Assembly: GCF_023721415.1 (NCBI RefSeq)
Contig: NZ_JAMQVC010000002.1
Coordinates: 496,001-560,000 of the forward strand
DNA length: 64,000 nt
From: Galbibacter mesophilus
GTDB taxonomy: Bacteria; Bacteroidota; Bacteroidia; Flavobacteriales; Flavobacteriaceae
Reading direction: 5' to 3'
The notes beneath the pieces are model-generated. The model had not been told where the DNA came from, searched no databases, and was given only the letters and a program-made list of their open reading frames with translations. Both the position numbers and the translations under genes were made by a program. Below, one piece after another: positions 16,120 to 24,063 of the stretch. Positions within the stretch are counted from its first letter, which is position 1; the number at the start of each line of letters is the position of its first letter.

Positions 16120-16154
16120 AAAGGGTTGACCGAATTTAAATCGATCAACCCTTT
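16120..16154. terminator. Bidirectional terminator between proline dehydrogenase and rel/spoT
   Basis: The stem AAAGGGTTGA / TCAACCCTTT (16120-16129, 16145-16154) can extend by CGA/TCG after one mismatch. An A run precedes it and a T-rich stretch follows it, so it can work for both convergent genes. Confidence 0.85.
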
Positions 16155-16184
16155 CTTCATTGCGTCTGTTGAGTTCGTAATTTT

Positions 16185-18389
16185 TTATAAACGTCGAACT
16201 TTATCAATTCCGTTTATCTTTTTCAAGTTCTCCAATAATTTTTTCAGAATCGTTTTATTCTTCACTTCCAACGTGATTTTTCCTGAAAAAACGCCTCCTT
16301 CTGTTTCAAAATTAATGTTTTTCATGTTTACGTGCATGTTGTTGGAAATTACTTTGGTAACATTACTTACCAGTCCGAGGTTATCAATACCGTCAAGTTT
16401 TATAACTGCCGTAAACTCCTGTTGGGTAGAATCTATCCATTTTGCCGAAATTATACGGTAGGCATAATTAGATTGCAGTGTAATAGCATTCGGGCAGTTT
16501 TTACTATGAACTTTAATACCTTCATTCACCGTGATAAAACCAAAGACTTCATCGCCAGGAATCGGACTACAGCAATTGGAAAATTTATAATCTAATTTTT
16601 CTTCCTCCTTACCAAACACCAATTGATCGTAATTGGTGGTAATCTCTTCCTTATTAATTTCTTCGGAAGATGCTTGCTTACGCATCTTATTTTTAAAGAA
16701 ATTGATGAAGGTGTTGTTTCTCGAACCGGCAAAGTCCTTCAACATTTGGTTATCAATAGTACTGATGCCCACGCGATAGAAAAGGTCTAAACTCGTTTTC
16801 AGTTTAAAATAAACCACTAAATCGTTCACTATTTTTTCATTAAGTGTAATCTTTAGTTGTTTAAGTTTTCTGCGGAGAATTTCTTTTCCTTCTTCTGCAA
16901 TTTTCTTTTTCTCTTCTTTGAGGGAAGATTTTATTTTTGCCCGTGCTCTGGCTGTCGTAGCGTAATCGAGCCAGTTATTGTTGGGCTTGGAGCTTTCTGA
17001 AGTAATAATTTCAACTTGGTCTCCACTTTTTAATTCTCTACTTAACGGCACTAATTTTCCGTTTACCTTGGCGCCTCGAGTTTTCAAACCAATTTCGGTG
17101 TGAATGCTGAAGGCAAAATCCAATGGTGTGGCTCCTTTGGGCAAGGATTTCAATTCTCCTTTTGGGGTAAATACAAATATTTCTTGCGAATAGAGGTTTA
17201 ACTTGAATTCTTCCACAAAATCCACAGCGTTTCCATCAGCGTTTTCCAGTGCTTCCTGCAAGCGGTTGAGCCACATTTCAATTCCCTGTTCTTTCTGGTC
17301 GCCGTGTTTGTATTTAAAGTGGGCTGCGTAGCCTTTTTCTGCAATTTCGTGCATTCGCTCACTGCGTATTTGAACTTCCACCCAGCGGCCTTTCGGACCA
17401 ATAACGGTGATGTGCAAAGCTTCGTACCCCGTAGTTTTTGGAGATGAAATCCAATCCCGTAATCGGGTGGGGTTGGGGCGGAAGTGATCCGTAACAATGG
17501 AATATATTTTCCAAGCTAGAAATTTTTCATTTTCCCGATCACTTTTATAAATAATACGGATGGCAAACTTATCGTAAACCTCATCGAAGCTAACGTTTTG
17601 CGATTTCATTTTTCTTCGGATGGAGAAAATCGATTTTGGACGACCCTTAATAACATAATTTAATCCTTCAACATCCAAACTTTCTTTTATAACGTTGCTG
17701 AATGATTCGATATAAGCCTCTTGATCTTCCTTGCTTTCCCTCATTTTTCCTAAGATGTCGTTGTAAACATCAGGTTCGGTATATTTAAGACCAAGATCTT
17801 CCAGTTCGGTTTTAATGTTATAAAGGCCGATTCTGTGGGCTAGGGGAGCGTAGATATAAAGTGTTTCCGAAGCTATTTTCACCTGCTTATGGTCGGCCAT
17901 GGAATCCATGGTTTGCATATTGTGCAAGCGATCGGCTATTTTAATTAGGATAACCCGAACATCATCATTTAAAGTAAGAAGCATCTTCCTAAAATTCTCT
18001 GCCTGAAGGGAAATGTCCTGTTCCGAAGTCATTTGGGAAATTTTGGTAAGACCGTCCACAATACGGGCAACGGTTTCACCAAAAAGACGTTCCATATCTT
18101 CTAGCGTGTAAGAAGTATCTTCAACTACATCGTGCAACAGGGCTGCCGCAATAGCGGTTGCGTCCAAACCAATTTGTTGTGCCACAATCTTGGCAACCGC
18201 AATAGGGTGGAAAATGTAGGCCTCGCCACTTTTTCTTCGCTGGTCTTTATGTGCATCCACAGCGGTATCAAACGCTAAACGGATGAGTTTTTTATCCTCA
18301 TCGGAAAGTGTTTGATAACTTATGCGAAGCAATTCTTTGTATTGCCTTGCTATCTGTTTATTTTCTTTTTCAATGTCGAGTACCTTCAT
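16185..18389 (-). CDS. Bifunctional (p)ppGpp synthetase/hydrolase (Rel/SpoT type)
   Basis: The 734-residue RSH protein makes and degrades the alarmone (p)ppGpp. The N-terminal hydrolase (HD) domain has its metal-binding residues: His61 (YIFHPIAVA) and His86-Asp87 (ALLHDVVEDT), so hydrolysis should be active. The synthetase domain (about 235-370) shows GRPKSIFSIRRKM, YDKFAIRIIY and TGYEALHITVIGPKGRWVE. It is followed by a TGS domain (about 400-465, EIFVFTPKGELKSLPKGATP), a helical and zinc-finger-like part (SNCCSPIPGDEVFGF near 620), and a C-terminal ACT domain (about 655-734). All domains are full length. It ends against a bidirectional terminator. Confidence 0.95.
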   Translation of the reverse strand: MKVLDIEKENKQIARQYKELLRISYQTLSDEDKKLIRLAFDTAVDAHKDQRRKSGEAYIFHPIAVAKIVAQQIGLDATAIAAALLHDVVEDTSYTLEDMERLFGETVARIVDGLTKISQMTSEQDISLQAENFRKMLLTLNDDVRVILIKIADRLHNMQTMDSMADHKQVKIASETLYIYAPLAHRIGLYNIKTELEDLGLKYTEPDVYNDILGKMRESKEDQEAYIESFSNVIKESLDVEGLNYVIKGRPKSIFSIRRKMKSQNVSFDEVYDKFAIRIIYKSDRENEKFLAWKIYSIVTDHFRPNPTRLRDWISSPKTTGYEALHITVIGPKGRWVEVQIRSERMHEIAEKGYAAHFKYKHGDQKEQGIEMWLNRLQEALENADGNAVDFVEEFKLNLYSQEIFVFTPKGELKSLPKGATPLDFAFSIHTEIGLKTRGAKVNGKLVPLSRELKSGDQVEIITSESSKPNNNWLDYATTARARAKIKSSLKEEKKKIAEEGKEILRRKLKQLKITLNEKIVNDLVVYFKLKTSLDLFYRVGISTIDNQMLKDFAGSRNNTFINFFKNKMRKQASSEEINKEEITTNYDQLVFGKEEEKLDYKFSNCCSPIPGDEVFGFITVNEGIKVHSKNCPNAITLQSNYAYRIISAKWIDSTQQEFTAVIKLDGIDNLGLVSNVTKVISNNMHVNMKNINFETEGGVFSGKITLEVKNKTILKKLLENLKKINGIDKVRRL

Positions 18390-18434
18390 ATACTAAAAAT
18401 AAGCTAATCTTTATAATTTGACAACAAAATCCGT

Positions 18435-18448
18435 GCCTTATATAAGGC
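18435..18448. promoter_or_regulatory. 14-bp perfect palindrome upstream of rel/spoT
   Basis: GCCTTATATAAGGC is a perfect palindrome 45 bp upstream of the rel/spoT start and 67 bp after the M48 protease stop (both genes on the minus strand). It could be an operator or a short hairpin; nothing more can be said. Confidence 0.35.
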
Positions 18449-18515
18449 TGATTGGTTGGATTGTTTAGCTATTTACCGATATGTAAGCTAAATTATAAAT
18501 TCAGCTTTTAGCGCA

Positions 18516-19751
18516 TCAAGATTTCTTTAAATTTCGATAGCGTTGCAATAGAGGAGGGTGCGAATAATGCACGAAAACATAGGAAGGATGGGGCGTAAGG
18601 TTGCTTAAACTATTTTTTGAAAGCTTTTTTAAAGCATTAACCAAGGGTTGAGCGGCATAGGTGTGTTTAGCAAAATCGTCTGCCTGATATTCAAATTTCC
18701 TTGAAAAATAGTTCATTATGAGTCCGGTGATCTGGGAAATCGGACTGTAAAGAATGCCAAAAGCAATCAAACCAGCATGAAAACTAGGCTGGGAAACACC
18801 AATGGCGAGTGATAGCGCTGGAATATTGATGAAAAGTGATAAGATGTATAACGTTAGACCCGTAAGCAATACGGAAGTAATAATGTTGAAAATGATATGC
18901 TTCTTTTTGTAATGCCCAACTTCGTGTGCCAAAACAGCCACAATTTCTTCGTCTTCCAAATCGTTTATCAATGTATCGAAAAGGGTGATGCGCTTTTGTA
19001 TTCCGAAGCCAGAAAAATAGGCATTTGCTTTTGTGGAGCGTTTAGAACCATCAATAACAAAAATATTTTCCAATTGAAAACCTACCTTTGCGGCGTAATT
19101 TTCGATATTGGTTTTAAGACTTCCGTCTTCCAAGGGTGTTTGTTTATTAAACAATGGTACAATCAGCTTGCTGTAAAACATGTTCATGAAGATTGTAAAT
19201 ACAGCTACAAGCGCCCAAGCATAGATCCAAAACTTTTCGCCTGCTAACTGGTAAAAAAGGATAATGAGCGATAAAATACCGCCACCCAATACGGTCATCA
19301 TCAACCATCCTTTAAGTTTGTCTAGAAAAAAAGTCTTTTTGGTTGTTTTATTAAAACCAAACTTTTCCTCGATTACAAAAGTGTGATAGTATGAAAATGG
19401 TGTGGTTAAAATATCGCTTGCAAAAGTTATTATTCCGAAGAAAACCAATGCAATTACAATTTCATTACTGCTGATGTTTCGTGCTATTTCATCCACATAT
19501 TCAAAGCCATCTAAAAAGAAAAATCCAAGCGTTAGCGCTAAAGAAAACAATGAACTGATGTTCGAGAACTTATAATTGGTTTTTTTGTAGGCTCGTGATT
19601 TTTTGTATTCTGCTTCATCATACACATCCTCCAGTTCGCTGGGAATAGGTTTATCGAAATTTTTAGCGTTCAAACTATCCAGAACTTTATCTAAGATAAA
19701 ATCAAGGACGAGAATTGCTATAATGATATAAAACAAGGTTTGTGGGGTCAT
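18516..19751 (-). CDS. M48 family zinc metalloprotease (Ste24-like)
   Basis: The 411-residue membrane protein has several transmembrane segments (for example at about 5-20, 65-85, 95-115, 150-170, 175-195, 290-330) and the zinc motif HEVGH in VAVLAHEVGHYKKKH (near residue 277), with the downstream Glu in KFEYQADDFAKH (near 355). This is the layout of Ste24/CAAX protease 1 homologues, which in bacteria degrade or process membrane proteins. It is upstream of the rel/spoT gene on the same strand but 126 bp away. Confidence 0.92.
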   Translation of the reverse strand: MTPQTLFYIIIAILVLDFILDKVLDSLNAKNFDKPIPSELEDVYDEAEYKKSRAYKKTNYKFSNISSLFSLALTLGFFFLDGFEYVDEIARNISSNEIVIALVFFGIITFASDILTTPFSYYHTFVIEEKFGFNKTTKKTFFLDKLKGWLMMTVLGGGILSLIILFYQLAGEKFWIYAWALVAVFTIFMNMFYSKLIVPLFNKQTPLEDGSLKTNIENYAAKVGFQLENIFVIDGSKRSTKANAYFSGFGIQKRITLFDTLINDLEDEEIVAVLAHEVGHYKKKHIIFNIITSVLLTGLTLYILSLFINIPALSLAIGVSQPSFHAGLIAFGILYSPISQITGLIMNYFSRKFEYQADDFAKHTYAAQPLVNALKKLSKNSLSNLTPHPSYVFVHYSHPPLLQRYRNLKKS

Positions 19752-19768
19752 GTTGCTATTATATAAGA

Positions 19769-19803
19769 AATCCGACTTCTAAACGCTGTTCAAAAGTCGG
19801 ATT
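19769..19803 (-). terminator. Probable terminator of the NAD-salvage operon
   Basis: The stem AATCCGACTT / AAGTCGGATT (19769-19778, 19794-19803) has a 15-nt loop and lies 39 nt after the nadV stop on the minus strand. The U-rich tail is weak (TTCTTATATAA). Confidence 0.65.
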
Positions 19804-19842
19804 AAATTATGAATTAAAAAATTTTTTCAAAGACAATTAGCT

Positions 19843-21318
19843 CTATGCTACACTTACGGGCTTAGCGGTTTCTTTAAGCCTTTGTCGTATATCACTCAAT
19901 TTTTGATCCACTAAAAGTTTTCCGTCTCTAAAAACTTCTTTAAGTTCACCTTTCTTTTCCTCATCCCAAGTAACTTGATCATATAATTGGTATGAGCCAT
20001 TTTCCAGTTTGATATTTAATAATCCTTTAGCAGATTTTTTGGTACCGTCATCGGTAACAGGGTCTTTATAGATTTCCCGGCCTTCGCCATTTACCTCACC
20101 ATAAGTGGCTTTCATGGCAAAACCGAAGGTATCTCTTGTATTGTATTGATAGGTGTAAGAGCCAATACCGAGCACGACATTGGTAGATGCAAACCCTTTT
20201 TTCTTTAGGTTTTCGCAAATATTTTTAGCTCTTTCTATAGTAATACTGTCACCATAAATAGCACCGATATGACTGTCTAACTCCATATATCCCTTATCGT
20301 TCACATTTCCGCCAAATAGGTCCCAAAGCAATTCGATGACTCCTTTTTGCTCTTCCACTGATTTACCGTTGGGGTTCCCGCAAATTATTTTCACAGGATC
20401 ACCACTATCGGGTCTTATAACAACCTTACCATCCCTCGCTAAAACTTCATTTTTAAGATTAGGTAGGTATTCGGTAAGAACCTTCCATAAATCCCAAGTG
20501 TCTGATACAATGGAAACTATTCCGTTAGGGTACACTTCCGTAATAAGTCTTTTAAAAGTTTCTTGCTCTCCCATATTCGTTCCCATGCACATCACAGAGT
20601 GTTCCGTAGCGGCTACGGAACCGCCAACAAGTTCTTTCTCTGCATTTGCATTGTAATAAGTTTCCAAAAAGTCGACAGCGGGAATTGTGTCAGTGCCAGT
20701 AAAACTAAGTAAATGTCCGGCCGCACTGGTTAAAGCTGCTTCCAATCCAGCCATTCCTCTCATAGAAAAATCGTGTCCCTGCCAATCTACAAATTCTGGA
20801 ATGGAAGATGTTTCTTCAGCATATCTATCTAAAACGTTGCGATATTGTTTTGCGATAGTTGCAGAATTACATGGCAACCAAATAGTGGTAGATAATAATG
20901 TTTCAAAATAATTAGTCAGCCAGAAAAATTCTGGAAGGGTATTATACATGGTGAACATAGGAACACGCACGGGCACAGAGGATCCTTCTGGAAGAGCTTT
21001 AAACACCATGGGTATAAAGCCCAAATCGTGCAGTGCCTCAATATGTGCAATGCCTACTGCATTTTCTCCAAGATAATTATTGATTCTTTTACTGTATTTT
21101 CCACAGATTACTTCTTTGGGCTGATTAAAAAAGTTATCTCGAAAATCTTCAATGATATATTTTTTGATGAAATATTGCAATCCGAAGAATACAACTTCTT
21201 CAATACCCTCAATTCTACTTTTTCTAGGAGTCCAATTGGAGTAAACTAAGGTTGTATTTTCTGGGTATTGTCTTCTGTGGTCAATTTTATAACCGTCGGT
21301 GTATAATAATGGATTCAT
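19843..21318 (-). CDS. nadV: Nicotinamide phosphoribosyltransferase
   Basis: The 491-residue enzyme is of the NAMPT/NadV type: it joins nicotinamide and PRPP to give NMN, the first step of one-enzyme nicotinamide salvage. The N-terminus (LYTDGYKIDHRRQYPENTTL) is the family signature; VAATEHSVMCMG holds the catalytic histidine region (near residue 243), and VVIRPDSGDPVKIICG (near 310) is the PRPP-phosphate binding loop with the conserved DSGDP. It follows prs with only 6 nt between, so the PRPP-making and PRPP-using enzymes are made together. Confidence 0.95.
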   Translation of the reverse strand: MNPLLYTDGYKIDHRRQYPENTTLVYSNWTPRKSRIEGIEEVVFFGLQYFIKKYIIEDFRDNFFNQPKEVICGKYSKRINNYLGENAVGIAHIEALHDLGFIPMVFKALPEGSSVPVRVPMFTMYNTLPEFFWLTNYFETLLSTTIWLPCNSATIAKQYRNVLDRYAEETSSIPEFVDWQGHDFSMRGMAGLEAALTSAAGHLLSFTGTDTIPAVDFLETYYNANAEKELVGGSVAATEHSVMCMGTNMGEQETFKRLITEVYPNGIVSIVSDTWDLWKVLTEYLPNLKNEVLARDGKVVIRPDSGDPVKIICGNPNGKSVEEQKGVIELLWDLFGGNVNDKGYMELDSHIGAIYGDSITIERAKNICENLKKKGFASTNVVLGIGSYTYQYNTRDTFGFAMKATYGEVNGEGREIYKDPVTDDGTKKSAKGLLNIKLENGSYQLYDQVTWDEEKKGELKEVFRDGKLLVDQKLSDIRQRLKETAKPVSVA

Positions 21319-21324
21319 AATTTA

Positions 21325-22167
21325 TTATTTTAGGATAGTTTCTAATTGTATTTGTTGTAAAAAGCTTTGCTCATCAAGTGTTTTGAAAGAGTCTGTTGTG
21401 AAAATTTTTGTAAAGTGTTTTTCAAGTTCAGAAAAACCCTTGCTGAAAATACCGTGACTTACTGCTAAATACAATTCCCCAGCATTTTTATTTTTGAGTT
21501 CATTGGCAAGTCCGATAAAAGTACCGCCGCCGTCACAAATATCATCAACTATGAGGCAATCCTTTCCATGCAGGTTTTCTTCATACACTTTAAAACCGGA
21601 TAATTGACCTGTTTTAACATCTCGGGATTTTGAACATTCCACAACCTCATAATGCTTAAGAAAAGATGCCACTTTATGAATTTTTTTCAAAGCTCCGCCA
21701 TCAGGGGAAATCAGCAGAGTATTGGGAGATAAATTTTCCATCACCTTTTGTATGAAATGGTGATTATCTATAACAGCACATTGGTTCAAAAGCGCTGGGG
21801 TTACTTCTGAATGCGGGTCAAAAACAGCCACACTTAATAAGTTTAAACTATTTATTAAATCAGCATAAACTTTTACTGTCAAAGGTTCGCCGTTAACCAT
21901 AAGTCGGTCTTGGCGTGCACCAGGAAAATAGGGGATAAAGGCTTTTATTCGACTTACACCCATATTTTTAAGAGCGTTTACTGCTACTAGTAAAATCCCC
22001 ATATCATTAAAACTACCAATTCGGTGTGTGATTAAAACGGTTTCCTCATTTGGAATCTGGCTGCTAATTTTAATGTGAGGTTCACCTCCATGGAAGGTAA
22101 AAGAATCATAAACTACGGTATTCTGAGTTCCGTACGGTGCAAATTTTGGATCTAGGTTGAGTATCAT
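21325..22167 (-). CDS. prs: Divergent ribose-phosphate pyrophosphokinase (PRPP synthetase)
   Basis: The 280-residue enzyme makes PRPP from ribose-5-phosphate and ATP. It keeps the Tyr-Phe-Pro-x-Ala-Arg-Gln-Asp-Arg signature (YFPGARQDR, near residue 79) and the PRPP-binding loop LIVDDICDGGGTFIG (near 208). It is about 30 residues shorter than housekeeping PRPP synthetases, and the usual catalytic flap and metal-site words differ (DPHSEVTPAL in place of the DLHxxQ type). I infer a dedicated second PRPP synthetase feeding nadV, 6 nt downstream, and expect the housekeeping copy elsewhere in the genome. Confidence 0.9.
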   Translation of the reverse strand: MILNLDPKFAPYGTQNTVVYDSFTFHGGEPHIKISSQIPNEETVLITHRIGSFNDMGILLVAVNALKNMGVSRIKAFIPYFPGARQDRLMVNGEPLTVKVYADLINSLNLLSVAVFDPHSEVTPALLNQCAVIDNHHFIQKVMENLSPNTLLISPDGGALKKIHKVASFLKHYEVVECSKSRDVKTGQLSGFKVYEENLHGKDCLIVDDICDGGGTFIGLANELKNKNAGELYLAVSHGIFSKGFSELEKHFTKIFTTDSFKTLDEQSFLQQIQLETILK

Positions 22168-22178
22168 AATGCGTAATA

Positions 22179-22215
22179 TTTACACAAATATAAGTTTTAA
22201 ATTTAATGCAACAAA
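22179..22215 (-). promoter_or_regulatory. Promoter and operator-like word in front of prs-nadV
   Basis: On the minus strand TTTG (22215-22212), a 19-nt spacer and TATATTTG (22192-22185) form a near-perfect Bacteroidota promoter 18 nt before the prs start. The -7 element overlaps TTTGTGTAAA (22188-22179), a 10-mer found again in the promoter of the Nudix regulator. An outer inverted repeat, ACACAAAT (22182-22189) with ATTTGTGT (22219-22226), brackets the promoter. Confidence 0.7.
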
Positions 22216-22231
22216 TAAATTTGTGTTTTTT

Positions 22232-22921
22232 TTACGCAAACTTAATTTCGAAATGAAATCCCTTCTCTTCTAATTCGTTGTATTTTCGCTTATTAAATTT
22301 AAAAAGCTTTGCTGGACGTCCGCTGGAAGGTTTGTAAGATTTATCGGTTTCTTCTAAAACGCCAAAACTCAACATTTTTTTTCTGAAATTTCGCCGATCG
22401 ATTGATTTATCCAGTATGGTTTGATAAAGTTTTTCAAGATCTGAAAAAGGAAATTCTTTATTCAACAATTCGAAACCGATTGGTTGATAGTGTATCTTGC
22501 TCTTCAATCTTTCCAGTCCTTTTTTAACAATTTCTGGGTGATCATAAGCAAGTGGAGGTAGTTCTTTAATAGAGAACCACTTGGCATCACTTGCGTCTGT
22601 AGCTGCTTTCAAGACATAATTCTTTGGATTTATAAGCGCCATATACGAAACAGAAATCACTCTCCCTCTCGGATCACGGTTAATGCTTCCAAAGGTGAAA
22701 AGCTGCTCTAAGTAATTAGGGTTAACGCCGGTTTCTTCATTCAATTCGCGAGCAACACCAGTTTGTAAATCTTCTTCATCTTTAAGAAATCCACCTGGAA
22801 GTGCCCATTTGTTTTTTTCAGATCCATATTTTTGTTGGATAAGAAGAAGTTCGAGTTCATTTCCGGTATATCCAAAAACAACTGCATCCACTGCAACCTT
22901 TATATGTTGATTCACTTTCAT
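22232..22921 (-). CDS. Nudix-type regulator with intact Nudix box, probable NrtR (NAD metabolism)
   Basis: The 229-residue protein has an N-terminal Nudix domain with a complete catalytic box (GFLKDEED, then ARELNEETGV, matching Gx5Ex7REUxEExGU) and a C-terminal winged helix (about 150-229; RRNFRKKMLSFGVLEET). NrtR regulators of this kind bind and may hydrolyse ADP-ribose derivatives and control NAD synthesis and salvage. The gene is directly upstream of prs-nadV (64 bp, with its own promoter for prs). It is a paralogue of the protein at 648-1352, whose box is degenerate. The inference of NAD control rests on the neighbours. Confidence 0.88.
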   Translation of the reverse strand: MKVNQHIKVAVDAVVFGYTGNELELLLIQQKYGSEKNKWALPGGFLKDEEDLQTGVARELNEETGVNPNYLEQLFTFGSINRDPRGRVISVSYMALINPKNYVLKAATDASDAKWFSIKELPPLAYDHPEIVKKGLERLKSKIHYQPIGFELLNKEFPFSDLEKLYQTILDKSIDRRNFRKKMLSFGVLEETDKSYKPSSGRPAKLFKFNKRKYNELEEKGFHFEIKFA

Positions 22922-22934
22922 ACAATGTGTGTGT

Positions 22935-22948
22935 TTTACACAAAAGTA
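22935..22948 (-). promoter_or_regulatory. Promoter -7 element and operator-like word of the NrtR-type gene
   Basis: On the minus strand TACTTTTG (22948-22941) matches TAnnTTTG. It overlaps TTTGTGTAAA (22944-22935), identical to the word at the prs promoter. The region also contains TGTGT-TTT-ACACA (22930-22942), a perfect 5-bp inverted repeat. The arrangement would allow autoregulation. Confidence 0.6.
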
Positions 22949-22996
22949 AAAAACGAATTGGTTTAAAAGTTTTTTCGGAAGATAATTGTAGGAAAA

Positions 22997-23794
22997 TTAC
23001 AAGCTTCGCTGTCTTTTCGCCTCAAAAATAATGATTGCTGCGGAAACAGAAACGTTCATAGAATCGATTTCACCTTCCATAGGGATAATAATGTTTTGAT
23101 CGGATGCCTGCAACCATTCTTCAGAAAGACCAGTGGCCTCTGTACCCACCACGATGGCAGAAGACTTTTTATAATCTACAGAAGTATAATTTACGGAGGC
23201 TGTTAAGGCGGCACAATTAATTTGGATATTTCTTTCTTTAAAAAAATCAATAATTTCCGAAGTGCTGCCCGTGGCGATATTATTTGTGAAAATACACCCA
23301 ACACTAGACCGAAGGATATTCGGATTGTAAAGATCGCTTTTAGGGTTGGCAATAATTACAGCATCTAAATTGGCGGCGTCGGCGGTGCGGAGGAGGGCGC
23401 CAATGTTGCCTGGTTTTTCAGGTGCTTCGGCTACTAAAATAAGTGGATTCTCATTATGGAATTGTAATTCCTTCAACGAATGATTTTTACTTTTGGCAAC
23501 GGCAATAATTCCTTCCGTAGTCTGGCGATAGGCCAGTTTTTGATAGACTTCTTTGGATATTTTAATGACTTCGGGCTTGTCTTTGCTTTTCAATAGCTGA
23601 AAAACTTCTGTTTCCGATATAATATCCGGTGAAAAGAGCAGTGTTTCCAATTGGTAATTACCTTTTAAGGCCAATTCGGTTTCCCGAACACCTTCCAAAA
23701 CGAATAATCCCGATTTTTTGCGTTCCCTAGATTTTTCTTTAAGCTGAAGTAATTGCTTAATAAAGGGGTTCTGCGTGCTGCTAATCTCTTTCAA
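22997..23794 (-). CDS. SpoU/TrmH-family RNA 2'-O-methyltransferase
   Basis: The 265-residue protein has an N-terminal substrate-binding domain (about 1-100) and a C-terminal SPOUT knot domain with the three family motifs: EKPGNIGALLRTADA (near residue 130), AIVVGTEATGLSEEW (near 215) and IPMEGEIDSMNVSVSAAI (near 237). It transfers a methyl group from SAM to a ribose in rRNA or tRNA; the target nucleotide cannot be deduced. It stands alone with its own upstream region. Confidence 0.93.
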   Translation of the reverse strand: MKEISSTQNPFIKQLLQLKEKSRERKKSGLFVLEGVRETELALKGNYQLETLLFSPDIISETEVFQLLKSKDKPEVIKISKEVYQKLAYRQTTEGIIAVAKSKNHSLKELQFHNENPLILVAEAPEKPGNIGALLRTADAANLDAVIIANPKSDLYNPNILRSSVGCIFTNNIATGSTSEIIDFFKERNIQINCAALTASVNYTSVDYKKSSAIVVGTEATGLSEEWLQASDQNIIIPMEGEIDSMNVSVSAAIIIFEAKRQRSL

Positions 23795-24063
23795 ACTGAT
23801 TTTTTTTCAAAAGTAATGTAAATAGAAGAATGTATTCTAAAATTTGGCAAAAGAAATGGGAGGGAGACCGAAGACGGAGGCTGGAAGTTTGAAGGGTTTC
23901 TAGTTCTTTTCGGATATCGAGCAACGAAAAACGAAAAACTTTGCCACTTTGAACCTCTGAACCTTTGCATCTTAATGCATATTGCTGCTTTTCATCGATC
24001 AACAAAAAGCTCTTTAAAACTGTCACATCTGGCATCCAGCATCCAACTTCCTCGTAAATTTGT
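23795..24063. other. Word-like low-complexity intergenic stretch
   Basis: This 269-bp region reads as strings of short similar words (for example GACCGAAGACGGAGGCTGGA, AACGAAAAACGAAAAACTTTG, TTTGAACCTCTGAACCTTTG, CTGGCATCCAGCATCCAAC). Such runs occur between flavobacterial genes and have no known function. An 84-codon frame on the minus strand is not protein-like and overlaps the methyltransferase start, so I do not call a gene. Confidence 0.5.

Noticed and set aside
23781-24035. 84-codon frame overlapping the methyltransferase start
   Set aside because: It is made of low-complexity word-like DNA and overlaps the start of a well-supported gene; no domain pattern is visible.
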